From JBAYOE01 sp050950065 (lineage in GTDB: Bacteria > Spirochaetota > Spirochaetia > Sphaerochaetales > Sphaerochaetaceae): a DNA stretch of 64,000 nt. Positions 25,259-33,557 of this stretch are shown piece after piece; within the stretch, counting starts at the first letter, position 1; each line of letters begins with the position of its first letter. The notes beneath the pieces were generated by a model. The model worked only from the letters and a program-made list of their open reading frames with translations, searched no databases and was not told the origin of the DNA. Both the position numbers and the translations under genes were made by a program. Where the stretch lies: NCBI GenBank assembly GCA_050950065.1, contig JBMNGX010000003.1, positions 244,581 to 308,580 of the forward strand, in the 5' to 3' direction.

Positions 25259-26614
25259 CTACTCCTTATTCATCCTGTTATATTCATCAATAAATCCCCC
25301 TATTGTTTTGGCAAGCTCATCTGTGATTTGTTTTGGTTCTATATCTTTGTCTAACATTCTCACTATTGCATTTTGAACTTCGTAATAAGCTTGGAAAGCA
25401 TTTGGCCACCATACACTTTGAATTCGAGGATCGCTATCTAACAGTTGATCAATGGCAACTTTAAAGAGTTTGTTGTTCTCTAAGTGCTCTTTAAATTCCA
25501 CCATCTCATAAGTTCCGTTATTAACTGGGAAGTACCCTGTTTTTTGGTGCCAAAATAGCTGAGCTTCTTTGCTAGTTAAGAATTTTAAAAACTCCCAAGT
25601 AGCCACTTTGTTTGGATCATTGGAGTTGTCAAAGACAAAGATTGCCCCACCACCAATGTTAACTCCCCCAAGGGAGTTCTCATCAACACTTGGTAAATAC
25701 CCCACCCCAACTTCAAATTTATCCCCAACAGAATCTAATACTGTTGAAAGAGAGCTTGTTGAGGTTAAGAACATTGCAGCTTTGCCCGCAATAAATTGTT
25801 GTCTAACATCGCTGGTAATATTTCCAATTCCCCCCATCTTATAAGCTCTTTTCCACTCATTTAAAAAGTTTTCTAAAGTCCCATTTTTGTCAAAAAGTAC
25901 TTGGGTAGGATTACCTTGGTGCCCATTGAGTTTATCAGTTAAGTAACTAACTCCATCTTGTTGTCCAATCCATGAGACCATCTCATAAGTGGTGGGAACA
26001 CCAGCAAAGCCCCACCGATCAACCTCTTTTCCATCTTTAGTGTAGGTGGTCAATTTGGCAGCATACTCACCCAACTCTTTTACTGTTTTTGGAGCTCTTT
26101 GGGGATCTAAGTTTGCCTCTTTAAAAGCATCTTTATTGTAATAGAGTAAAATTGTTGAGGCGTTAAAGGGCATTCCTATCATTTGGTCTTTATAAGTCAT
26201 CGATAAAACTGTCCCTTTTTGAAGTTCATCAATTGAGAAAGTTGGATCGTTGTCGATTAGTTTCTCAACTGAGACCATAAAAGCAGAATCGCGCACATCC
26301 ATAACTCCAGTTGCATCAACTTGAGCTAAGTCGGGAAGATCTTTAGCTCTATTAGATTGTAATGAGGCTCTAAGTTTAGTAGCCACATCGGCAGCTTTAC
26401 CTTGGTAAATAGCACTAACTTTAATCCCCTTCTCTTTTCCTATAGTTGAGTTAAATTGATCAACTAAAGATTCCATAGCATCTTGGAGCAACCCGCTGTT
26501 GGAGTGCCAAAATTCAACATTAGTTATTGAAGAATCTTTACCCTCTTTGGTCCCCATGGCAAACAAAGATAAAGAAATTGATAAAATTAATATGATTGTT
26601 ATAAGACGTTTCAT
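25259..26614 (-). CDS. ABC sugar transporter solute-binding protein
   Basis: A 451-residue extracytoplasmic binding protein (SBP_bac_1 type). The N-terminus is a signal peptide: MKRLITIILILSISLSLFAM, then a Gly/Lys/Glu-rich mature start. The mature domain has VEFWHSNSGL near its start, DLPDLAQVDATGV, then KAAMFLTSTSSL and the C-terminal GYFPVNNGTYE seen in maltose/glycerol-3-phosphate-type proteins. The sugar is not predictable. The reading frame stays open to 26932, but the start is at 26614: GTAGGAGGTACC lies directly upstream and a signal peptide begins there; the extension only mirrors the overlapping permease. Confidence 0.9.
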   Translation of the reverse strand: MKRLITIILILSISLSLFAMGTKEGKDSSITNVEFWHSNSGLLQDAMESLVDQFNSTIGKEKGIKVSAIYQGKAADVATKLRASLQSNRAKDLPDLAQVDATGVMDVRDSAFMVSVEKLIDNDPTFSIDELQKGTVLSMTYKDQMIGMPFNASTILLYYNKDAFKEANLDPQRAPKTVKELGEYAAKLTTYTKDGKEVDRWGFAGVPTTYEMVSWIGQQDGVSYLTDKLNGHQGNPTQVLFDKNGTLENFLNEWKRAYKMGGIGNITSDVRQQFIAGKAAMFLTSTSSLSTVLDSVGDKFEVGVGYLPSVDENSLGGVNIGGGAIFVFDNSNDPNKVATWEFLKFLTSKEAQLFWHQKTGYFPVNNGTYEMVEFKEHLENNKLFKVAIDQLLDSDPRIQSVWWPNAFQAYYEVQNAIVRMLDKDIEPKQITDELAKTIGGFIDEYNRMNKE

Positions 26615-26628
26615 GGTACCTCCTACCA

Positions 26629-27456
26629 TTATCCAACAATTGTCCCGGAAGCAATTCCAGAAACAATCCTTTTTCTCAATACTAAGAATATAATCACAGA
26701 GGGCAAAACTAACAAAGTTATAGCAGCAAAAATTGGACCGTAGTCTAAACTCTCTGTATAACCCAACATAGTGATGCCAACTTGTACTGTCCTCATGTAA
26801 GGCTTGTTTGTAACTAACAGGGGCCACAAGTAGGTGTTCCATATAGTTACAAATGAGTGGAGCCACAACGTTAAAATTAAAGAGCGGCTCATAGGAATAG
26901 CAACAGAGATTAAAAATCTCAAGTCCCCACACCCATCAATTGAGGCAACTTCTCTGTAAGTTTTAGGGATACTCTTAAACCCTTGGCGTAACATAAACAT
27001 CTGAGTGGGGGCCAATAAGTAAATCGACATTATCCCCAAATAGGTATCAACTAAGCCCAACTTACTGATAGTTAAGTAGTTCTCAATGATTAAGGCATCT
27101 GGGGGTAACATCATCGTCCCCAAGATTAAGAAGAACAAAAAGTTGCGCCCTTTGAAATCTAGTTGAGCCACTGCAAAAGCAGCTAAAATGGCAACGCCCA
27201 TTCGCAATGTGGAACCCACTATTCCAATAAAAAGGGAGTTTAACATAAACCTAAAAAGAAGCGATTCTTTAAAAGCTCTAATGTAGTTTTGCCAATTTAA
27301 AGAGGTTATAAAAATCTTTGGAGGGTATAAAGAGAAATCTTGAATTGTAAAAAAGGAGGCAACAAAGGCGTAATAAATTGGGAAGATGATAGCAAGACCC
27401 AATAAAGTTGCTGCTATCCCTTTTAATAATTCAGTTTTTAAAAAGCGGTTTCTCAT
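26629..27456 (-). CDS. ABC sugar transporter permease (MalG/UgpE type)
   Basis: A 275-residue inner-membrane permease with about six helices. The EAA loop, which contacts the ATPase, is YREVASIDGCGDLRFLISVAIPMSRS near residue 165. This is the second permease of a carbohydrate-uptake importer (CUT1 family). It starts four bases inside the upstream permease gene (ATGA overlap), with the solute-binding gene 14 bp downstream. No ATPase gene lies in the cluster; CUT1 importers commonly share one MsmX/MalK-like ATPase encoded elsewhere. Confidence 0.88.
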   Translation of the reverse strand: MRNRFLKTELLKGIAATLLGLAIIFPIYYAFVASFFTIQDFSLYPPKIFITSLNWQNYIRAFKESLLFRFMLNSLFIGIVGSTLRMGVAILAAFAVAQLDFKGRNFLFFLILGTMMLPPDALIIENYLTISKLGLVDTYLGIMSIYLLAPTQMFMLRQGFKSIPKTYREVASIDGCGDLRFLISVAIPMSRSLILTLWLHSFVTIWNTYLWPLLVTNKPYMRTVQVGITMLGYTESLDYGPIFAAITLLVLPSVIIFLVLRKRIVSGIASGTIVG

Positions 27457-28397
27457 TGGTAAAAGACCCTCCGCTTTTCACTTCTAAAAGCTAACAGTAT
27501 TAGCAAGAAGGTTAAAAAGAAAACAACAACACCAATAGCTGATCCTCTTGAGTAGTTTCCTGCAACAAAGCCATCCAAATACATTTGATAAACCAAGGTT
27601 TGAGTTGAACGTTGAGGACCACCTCCAGTTAAAACCATTACAGGCCCACTAAGGAGCATTGAATCACGCAAGCGGGTAATGACAACAAATAAAATAGTTG
27701 GGGAGATTAATGGGAGTTGAACTCTGAAAAAAGTTGATAGAGCATTTGCCCCCTCCATTTGAGCTGCCTCAATGAGTTGTTTAGGGACACTTCTTAAAGC
27801 TCCTAATAATAAAAGGAAGTCGAGTCCCACAGCCATCCAAATCCCTAAGATTACCAAAGTGAACATTGCCCACCAAGGATCGTCAAACCACTTAATTGAG
27901 ATTGAGAAGAAGTAGTTAATAACTCCAATGGTTGGATTAAAGAGGGCTTTAAAAATTAGGGCTGCCGAACTCATCGCTACAGCCATTGGTAAAATAAAAA
28001 GAGTCTCATTAAAGGCGTTAAAGCGCCTTTTTTTATAAACTAAAAGGGCCGCAACTAAACAAAAGACTAAATTCAAAGGGACAAATAAAATGGCAAACTT
28101 AAAAGTGTTGGTTAAGCCGATTATAAAGTTCTTATCGCTAAAGAGTTTTTGAAAGTTTTCCAGTCCTACAAACTCAACAATCTTGCCACTGAAGCTAACT
28201 AAAGAGAGGCTATTAACAACAGTTCGGGCAAAAGGGCGGTAACTAAAAACATAAGCTAGGATAAGTGCTGGTAAAAGATAGAGATATGCTTTTAGCGATC
28301 TTTTTTGATTGAGAGAGAGAGCTTTCATATGCACCGTATGATAATCCTCGAGAGCTTTTTTGGCAATATCTTTTGAGCTAATTCTTTTTAATGTCAA
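27453..28397 (-). CDS. ABC sugar transporter permease (MalF/UgpA type)
   Basis: A 314-residue permease with six helices and the EAA loop KQLIEAAQMEGANALSTFFRVQLPLIS near residue 210. It pairs with the MalG-type permease downstream as the channel heterodimer. The start is uncertain: the frame begins with TTG at 28397 preceded by AAGGAA, and another possible start is the ATG encoding MKALSLNQKRSLKAYLYLLP about 23 codons later, where the conserved N-terminus begins. It is the first gene of the minus-strand importer operon and diverges from the EAL protein gene. Confidence 0.87.
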   Translation of the reverse strand: MTLKRISSKDIAKKALEDYHTVHMKALSLNQKRSLKAYLYLLPALILAYVFSYRPFARTVVNSLSLVSFSGKIVEFVGLENFQKLFSDKNFIIGLTNTFKFAILFVPLNLVFCLVAALLVYKKRRFNAFNETLFILPMAVAMSSAALIFKALFNPTIGVINYFFSISIKWFDDPWWAMFTLVILGIWMAVGLDFLLLLGALRSVPKQLIEAAQMEGANALSTFFRVQLPLISPTILFVVITRLRDSMLLSGPVMVLTGGGPQRSTQTLVYQMYLDGFVAGNYSRGSAIGVVVFFLTFLLILLAFRSEKRRVFYQ

Positions 28398-28497
28398 AAA
28401 TTCCTTACGTATTAGAACCTAACGTCAGGTTTTTTAGAGCTTGCAATTTTTAACCAAGTAGAAGAAAATCAAACTACTGTTTAACTAGAGGGAGAAG

Positions 28498-30456
28498 GTG
28501 ATGCACTGGAATATTATTGCTGAAGGAATAGCAGCCTTAACAGTAATAGTGATTTTATTAAATTCCCGCTACACCCATGTAATGCCCTCTTTCAAAGAGC
28601 GCCTTTTTAGAAGTCTTTTAGTCTACTCTCTTTTCTCCTTTATAATAAACATCTTCTCAGCATGGAGTGTTTCTCATTACCAAGAACTCTCTAGATTTGT
28701 GATACATTTAATTAACACTCTCTACTTCCTATTTTATCCATTCATTGCCCAGTTCTTTATCTACTACATCTTCTCCTATGTTTACGAATATGCTCCACCT
28801 CAACATAGAAAAAGGAAAACCTACTTAATAACATTCATCTTACTAACATCTGCTATGTATGTAGTAGTTGTTATGCTTAACCATAAAACTGGTGCTTTAT
28901 ATTTCTTGGATGAAACTAACTTGTACCATCGAGGGCCACTAAATACGCTCCCAATAATAATTTCAGTTGTCCATATAGTTGCAGCTACATTGGGGGCCCT
29001 TTTAGAGAGCAAATATTTTGATAAATACTTTATTCAAATAATCTCTTGGCCCCCATTAGCGGCTTTAATAATAGTCGTTGTCCAGATTTTTTATCCTGAC
29101 ACTATATTAACTGGAACTGCTTTTGTTGTTGTAGCTCTCTCTTTCTATTTGAACTTTCAAACAAGTAGAATTTCAATTGATAATTTAACCCGTTATCCAA
29201 ATAGAGAGACTTTCAATGGTCACGTTGAATTTCTAAATAGGAAAAAACGAAAATCTACCATCTATATAGTTAGTATCGACAACTTTAATCAAGTTACTTA
29301 CACCTTTGGCAATCAATTTTCTAACCTCTTGATAAAAAGTGTAGCTGATGAACTTTCATCTTTAATCCCTAAGGGGCAACTTTATCGCTACCAAAGGGAT
29401 GAGTTAGCAATGATAGTTCCTAAAAATGGAGATAGTGAACTTGCAAATAAGATAATTAAACTCTTTGAAAAACCATTTAAGACAAACTCAATTTCAACTG
29501 TTCTAAGAACTTCAGTTGCCCTACTAAAACTTCCATTTGATTACAAATCTGAAACTGATGCTATTACATTGCTAGATAACTCAATTGCGACAGCAAAGAC
29601 CCTCACTCAAAAGAGGTTGATGGTTGCCGATGCAGCTATGATTTCATCTATAAGAAGGAAGAATAAGATAATTGAAACTCTTTTAAATAGGAACTTTGAA
29701 CGTAACCTCTATTTGGTTTATCAACCAATATTCTCTTTAAAAGATGGCTCTATGGTTGAAGTTGAAGCTCTTATCAGGATGGAAAACGAGCACCTTGGTC
29801 TTGTTGGTCCAAATGAGTTCATTCCACTAGCTGAAGAGTTAGGAATTGTTGGTGAAATAGGAAAATGGGTATTAACAAAATCTTTAAATCTCTTATCAAC
29901 TTTAAAAACTAAAAATCTAAAGGAGATAACAATCTCCATTAACTTCTCTGCCCAACAATTTGAAGAGCCCGATATCAGCTTTACAATTATCAAACAAATC
30001 AAAGAGGCCAATGTTGGTAAAGGGAAAATAAACTTTGAATTAACAGAAAGTTCATTTTTAAACAGCTCTTTTGATAAAGCAAAAGAGGTGTGTGAGCAAC
30101 TTTACGCTTTTGGCTCTAAGTTCCACCTAGACGATTTTGGCAGTGGTTATTCCAATCTCTCCTATTTGGTAAAGCTTCCTTTCCAATACATAAAGTTAGA
30201 TAAAAAACTGTTGTGGGAAATTGATGATAATCAAAGGCGCTATCGCTTCTTAGACTCAATTGTAAAGATTGCCCAAAAAATTGATTATGAGATAATTGTT
30301 GAGGGGGTGGAGAATGAGAAGCAACTAGCATTCTTACTCTCCAGTGGAGCTGCTATGGCACAAGGGTACTATTTAAGTGAACCATTAAGTGCAACTCAAC
30401 TAATTAAAAAAATTGAGAATGGGCCAATTTCCATTAGCAACCTTTTAAATCAATAG
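28498..30456 (+). CDS. Membrane GGDEF-EAL protein: degenerate cyclase, intact c-di-GMP phosphodiesterase
   Basis: A 652-residue protein with roughly seven hydrophobic N-terminal helices (residues 1-220), a GGDEF-like domain (about 240-380) and an EAL domain (about 400-640). In the cyclase domain the GGDEF motif has become YQRDELAMI, so synthesis of c-di-GMP is not expected. The EAL domain keeps EVEALIRME, the DDFGSGYSNL motif, KLDKKLL and EGVENEKQ, so it should hydrolyse c-di-GMP to pGpG. The membrane part may sense a ligand. GGGAGAAGG precedes the ATG. The stop overlaps guaD, convergent, by seven bases. Confidence 0.88.
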   Translation: MMHWNIIAEGIAALTVIVILLNSRYTHVMPSFKERLFRSLLVYSLFSFIINIFSAWSVSHYQELSRFVIHLINTLYFLFYPFIAQFFIYYIFSYVYEYAPPQHRKRKTYLITFILLTSAMYVVVVMLNHKTGALYFLDETNLYHRGPLNTLPIIISVVHIVAATLGALLESKYFDKYFIQIISWPPLAALIIVVVQIFYPDTILTGTAFVVVALSFYLNFQTSRISIDNLTRYPNRETFNGHVEFLNRKKRKSTIYIVSIDNFNQVTYTFGNQFSNLLIKSVADELSSLIPKGQLYRYQRDELAMIVPKNGDSELANKIIKLFEKPFKTNSISTVLRTSVALLKLPFDYKSETDAITLLDNSIATAKTLTQKRLMVADAAMISSIRRKNKIIETLLNRNFERNLYLVYQPIFSLKDGSMVEVEALIRMENEHLGLVGPNEFIPLAEELGIVGEIGKWVLTKSLNLLSTLKTKNLKEITISINFSAQQFEEPDISFTIIKQIKEANVGKGKINFELTESSFLNSSFDKAKEVCEQLYAFGSKFHLDDFGSGYSNLSYLVKLPFQYIKLDKKLLWEIDDNQRRYRFLDSIVKIAQKIDYEIIVEGVENEKQLAFLLSSGAAMAQGYYLSEPLSATQLIKKIENGPISISNLLNQ

Positions 30457-30926
30457 AGCTCTTTATTCTCCTCTTTATACTTAGCAAACAATTTTTTACA
30501 CACATCGTGGCCAAATTGTTGTAACTCTAAAACATCGGAGTTTTGGTGCTTATCTTCTAGATAGCGGTAAATGTAATCATCTCTAAATCCTATCTCTTCC
30601 GCCTCACAAGCTTCACACCCGTAATAGATAGTTTTAATATTTGCCCAGATTGCTGCTGAAAGGCACATCGGGCACGGAAAGCCCGTTGCATAGAGGATAC
30701 ATCCACTAAGGTCGTGAGTTCCTAAAACTTTACTAGCTTCTCTAATAGCGTTGATTTCGGCATGGGCTGTCGCATCATGGTTTGCTAAGACTGTGTTTGC
30801 ACTAACTGCAATTATTTTTCCATCTTTAATAATTGCAGCTCCAAAGGGTCCACCTTTACCATCTTCCATCCCTTTTTTAGCCTCTTTGACAGAAACTCTT
30901 AGCGCCTCTTCTAAAATAGGTTCCAC
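30450..30926 (-). CDS. guaD: Guanine deaminase (cytidine-deaminase fold)
   Basis: A 158-residue zinc deaminase. HAEINAIREASKVLG carries the catalytic HAE, and PCPMCLSAAIWANIKTIYYG the cysteine pair. The C-terminus (EAEEIGFRDDYIYRYLE) matches guanine deaminases of the B. subtilis GuaD type, which have similar length, rather than tRNA adenosine deaminases. It turns guanine into xanthine. The frame is open further upstream, but the start is GTG 30926, because AAAGGAGG precedes it and the extra residues are coded by the structured leader. A 5' hairpin may cover the ribosome site. Confidence 0.85.
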   Translation of the reverse strand: MEPILEEALRVSVKEAKKGMEDGKGGPFGAAIIKDGKIIAVSANTVLANHDATAHAEINAIREASKVLGTHDLSGCILYATGFPCPMCLSAAIWANIKTIYYGCEACEAEEIGFRDDYIYRYLEDKHQNSDVLELQQFGHDVCKKLFAKYKEENKELY

Positions 30927-30929
30927 ATC

Positions 30930-30971
30930 GACACCTCCTTTTAATTGGATCCCGGTGCAAATCGGGGTGTC
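30930..30971 (-). promoter_or_regulatory. Structured guaD leader that can occlude the Shine-Dalgarno
   Basis: On the minus-strand RNA, GACACC (30971-30966) can pair with GGTGTC (30935-30930), whose GG is part of the AGGAGG ribosome site. Inside lies a second stem, CCCG / CGGG (30966-30951). The two stems together resemble a small regulatory element; no known riboswitch class is recognised. Confidence 0.4.
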
Positions 30972-30981
30972 TACAAAAAAA

Positions 30982-31014
30982 GACCTCTCTCTTTGATTAT
31001 AAAAGAGAAAGGTC
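30982..31014 (-). terminator. Terminator of the CBS-domain gene, with the guaD promoter inside
   Basis: On the minus strand GACCTTTCTCTTT pairs with AAAGAGAGAGGTC (one mismatch), followed by seven U. The loop contains TATAAT, the -10 of the guaD promoter listed separately. Confidence 0.75.
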
Positions 31015-31023
31015 ACCTTTCAA
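30996..31023 (-). promoter_or_regulatory. guaD promoter nested in the upstream terminator
   Basis: Minus strand TTGAAA (31023-31018), 16-bp spacer, TATAAT (31001-30996). The -10 lies in the terminator loop and the spacer in its left arm. Confidence 0.6.
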
Positions 31024-31044
31024 CTACTATTTAATTAATTTTTA

Positions 31045-31482
31045 TTAGAATGTGTTGGTAATGTAGTATTCTAGTTGTCCGATTTGGAAAGCACGGTCTG
31101 CTAAGACTGCTTTAACAACGTCTCCAATTGAGACAATACCAACTACCTTGTCATCTTCAACTACAGGAAGGTGTCTAAATCTACCAGTTGTCATAATTTG
31201 TAGACTCTCTTCAAGAGTTTGGTGTGGTTTTACGTAGGTTACACCTTTGGTCATCACATCTTTTACAGGAATTGAGGTTGAGAACTCAATTCTACCAGCA
31301 AGGTGCTTAATAACGTCCCTTTCAGATAAAATACCTTTGATAGCTCCTTTATCATCAAGAACTAGCACAGCACCGATTTTGTGCTGGGTCAATTTTAAAA
31401 TGGCTTGAGCCAAAGTATCTTCTGGAAATACCGAAATAACCTCAGCCCCTTTTTGGTCCAGTATCGATCTAACTGTACTCAT
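31045..31482 (-). CDS. Two-CBS-domain protein
   Basis: A 145-residue stand-alone Bateman module. The first CBS domain covers about residues 8-65 (TLAQAILKLTQHKIGAVLVL, then GILSERDVIKHLAG). The second covers about 75-135 (DVMTKGVTYVKPHQTLEESL, RFRHLPVVEDDKVVGIVSIGDVVK). CBS pairs bind adenine nucleotides such as AMP, ATP or NAD and usually regulate another protein; no partner is encoded nearby. AGGAGG lies upstream of the ATG. It is transcribed alone, ending at a strong hairpin. Confidence 0.9.
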   Translation of the reverse strand: MSTVRSILDQKGAEVISVFPEDTLAQAILKLTQHKIGAVLVLDDKGAIKGILSERDVIKHLAGRIEFSTSIPVKDVMTKGVTYVKPHQTLEESLQIMTTGRFRHLPVVEDDKVVGIVSIGDVVKAVLADRAFQIGQLEYYITNTF

Positions 31483-31729
31483 ATATGCACCTCCTATTTT
31501 TCGCGCATCTATTGCTGTTACCTTTGGATAGTAACTTGACCCTACCCTTTGCGCAAGAGCAACTCATATATAAATATAACAAAAAATTGGAAATTATTTA
31601 ACTAATGCCCCCTTTGTATTTAAATGTTATAACAATGGCCCTATTTTTAGCAAAATAAAGATAACCTTTTATCGAAATGTCTGCTATTATTTCCTTACCA
31701 CATTGTTAATAGTAAATAAAAAAGGGAGG

Positions 31730-32290
31730 GTGGTTAGGGGCAAAAAAAGAGTGTTAGTTGCAGCTCTGCTACTTGTTGTATTGCTCTTTGGACTAAGTGC
31801 AGCAAGCAAAGGAAGTATCGGCTTTGTTAACCTTGGTAGTTGGGCAGACTATGCAGGAGATGGCAAAGGAAACTACGTTCCTGGTCTTAGAGGTGAGTTT
31901 TTCTTTACTCCTTATTTAGGAGTTTCTGGAGACGTTCTCGTTTATGAGACATATAAAGATGAGAATAATAAAGACGTATTTATTAATCTATACATGATTG
32001 ACGCAGTTTTAAGAGGTCCCTTTGGTATAGTAGAACCTTATGTTGGACTAGGACTCCTATATTTAGGTGTTATAGCAGAGGGGGTTTCTGTAACCTCAGA
32101 TTCACTTGGATTCAACGTTCGTGGAGGGGTTGATGTTAACATCTTAGAGTGGTTAAGCCTTGGTGTTGAAGCAAACTACTTTGTTGATGACCTTAAAAAC
32201 TTAATTGACAATCCTAAAGACTATTTTTCAGTTGATGGGTTAAAGAAAAGTGCTTTAATAGGAGTTACAATCAAATATAAGTTTAATTAA
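31730..32290 (+). CDS. Outer-membrane beta-barrel-like protein
   Basis: About 186 residues: a basic start (RGKKR), a Leu/Val-rich signal peptide ending near LSAAS-KGS, then regular beta-strand pairs such as GSIGFVNLG, GLRGEFFFTPYLGVSGDVLVYE, IVEPYVGLGLLYLGV and LSLGVEANYFV, ending in IGVTIKYKFN with the terminal aromatic residue typical of barrels. The start is uncertain: the frame opens with TTG 31703, while GTG 31730 or GTG 31751 lie behind GGGAGG and AGGGG respectively. I use 31730. Function unknown; a structured element lies in its 3' region. Confidence 0.65.
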   Translation: MVRGKKRVLVAALLLVVLLFGLSAASKGSIGFVNLGSWADYAGDGKGNYVPGLRGEFFFTPYLGVSGDVLVYETYKDENNKDVFINLYMIDAVLRGPFGIVEPYVGLGLLYLGVIAEGVSVTSDSLGFNVRGGVDVNILEWLSLGVEANYFVDDLKNLIDNPKDYFSVDGLKKSALIGVTIKYKFN

Positions 32291-32310
32291 AATGTTTAAT
32301 AATTAGTAAA

Positions 32311-32400
32311 ACCTCCCCTACGGGTGTTAAATGCCAATGGATTGTCACTAGTCGTGACCGTTAATTGCTATTTCCCATACTATTGGGGAGGTCTTTTTTA
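32311..32400 (+). ncRNA. Long structured hairpin with T-run: large terminator or small RNA
   Basis: An outer stem of eight perfect pairs, ACCTCCCC (32311-32318) / GGGGAGGT (32385-32392), encloses about 66 bases and is followed by a T-rich tract. Inside lies a second hairpin, GTCAC-TAGTC-GTGAC, and two imperfect copies of TTAAWTGCYA (about 32327 and 32360). This is larger than a simple terminator. It may act as the 3' end of the barrel gene or as a separate RNA. Confidence 0.45.
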
Positions 32401-32461
32401 TTTGTTATGACACCTAGCTCAAAATGGTATACAATTCTATTCAATAGAAGCAAGGTTTAAT

Positions 32462-33556
32462 ATGGCTAAAGTGGTAGAAACTAAAAAGTTCGAAATCTCA
32501 AAAAAACTTCAAAAAGTTGTTAAGCTAATTCAGAAGATGGAAGGAGATGTAGATTTCACTACTCTTAGCGATGATGAGATAATCCACTACAACAAACACT
32601 ACCTTTCTAAAAGTAGAGTTGCTAATCGTCTATTAAAAAAATTTCCTAAACATGTAGAGACTTCTACATACATAATCCCAGTAGATGATGGAGTTGTAAC
32701 AGGTTACTTTTTCCAACAGGCTGGGGTGGAAAGAAGACGCTTAACAAGTTTAAGACCTCTAATTATCTACTACCATGGTGGTGGGTGGATATTTGGGAAT
32801 ATGGGGTTGTACAAGCATGTGTGTGCCCGCTTAGTTCAAATTACAGGAGCCGATGTTTTAGCTGTTGATTACCGTCTTGCCCCCCATCACAAATTTCCAA
32901 CTGCTGTTGAAGATAGTTACAACACCTTGTTGTGGGCAGCCCAAGGGGCTCGCTATTGGAAAATAGATCCAGAGCAAATCTATGTGGCTGGAGATAGTGC
33001 TGGAGGAAATTTGGCAACTGTTGTTGCCCGCCTTGCACGTGATCGAAAAGGGCCCCAATTAGCTGGGCAAATTTTACTCTACCCAATTACAGATGGGCGC
33101 TTAAAAACCCCCTCTTTTACAACCTTTAAAGATACTCCAATGTTAACAGAAAAACAGATGCAGTTTTATGTTAACCACTATCAAAGAGAACCAAAAGATA
33201 TTCTAAATACAAACTTCTCCCCCTTGTTGGCAAAAGACCACTCCCGCCTACCCCCTACACTAATTATTACTAGTGAGTTTGATCCTCTTTTAGATGATGG
33301 GAAGTTTTATGCCCAAGAATTAAAGAGTGCCGACACTCCAGTTCAATATCTAGAGGTAAAAGGGGCTCTTCATGGATTTTTCCCCTACCCCGATGCAACG
33401 GGAACAGATTTAAGTGAAGGGGCTATTATTCAATTCATTGAGGGAAAACCTTTAAATCAAATTGAGCTTATTACTAAAGCTAATTTAAAGAAAAAAGTTA
33501 AACTAGAACTTAAAGAATCAAAAAGAAACAACAAAATTGTTGTTGAAGTTGAATAA
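32462..33556 (+). CDS. Alpha/beta-hydrolase, HSL (lipase/esterase family IV) type
   Basis: A 364-residue esterase. YYHGGGWIFG carries the HGGG oxyanion-hole motif of the hormone-sensitive-lipase family, and VAGDSAGGNLA the catalytic serine (about residue 180). The acid is in SEFDPLLDDG, and the histidine in GALHGFFPY. The last 40 residues are Lys/Glu-rich and unusual. Such enzymes cleave short acyl or aryl esters. It lacks a signal peptide, so it is probably cytosolic. A weak AAGG sits before the ATG. It ends one base from the convergent propeller gene. Confidence 0.87.
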   Translation: MAKVVETKKFEISKKLQKVVKLIQKMEGDVDFTTLSDDEIIHYNKHYLSKSRVANRLLKKFPKHVETSTYIIPVDDGVVTGYFFQQAGVERRRLTSLRPLIIYYHGGGWIFGNMGLYKHVCARLVQITGADVLAVDYRLAPHHKFPTAVEDSYNTLLWAAQGARYWKIDPEQIYVAGDSAGGNLATVVARLARDRKGPQLAGQILLYPITDGRLKTPSFTTFKDTPMLTEKQMQFYVNHYQREPKDILNTNFSPLLAKDHSRLPPTLIITSEFDPLLDDGKFYAQELKSADTPVQYLEVKGALHGFFPYPDATGTDLSEGAIIQFIEGKPLNQIELITKANLKKKVKLELKESKRNNKIVVEVE

Positions 33557-33557
33557 A

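Noticed and set aside
26615..26932. Long N-terminal extension of the solute-binding protein
   Set aside because: It overlaps the permease in another frame, has no homology-like pattern, and a strong Shine-Dalgarno plus signal peptide marks 26614.
32311..32400. Integron attC-like site
   Set aside because: The required RYYYAAC and GTTRRRY core sites are not present; only the hairpin shape is similar.
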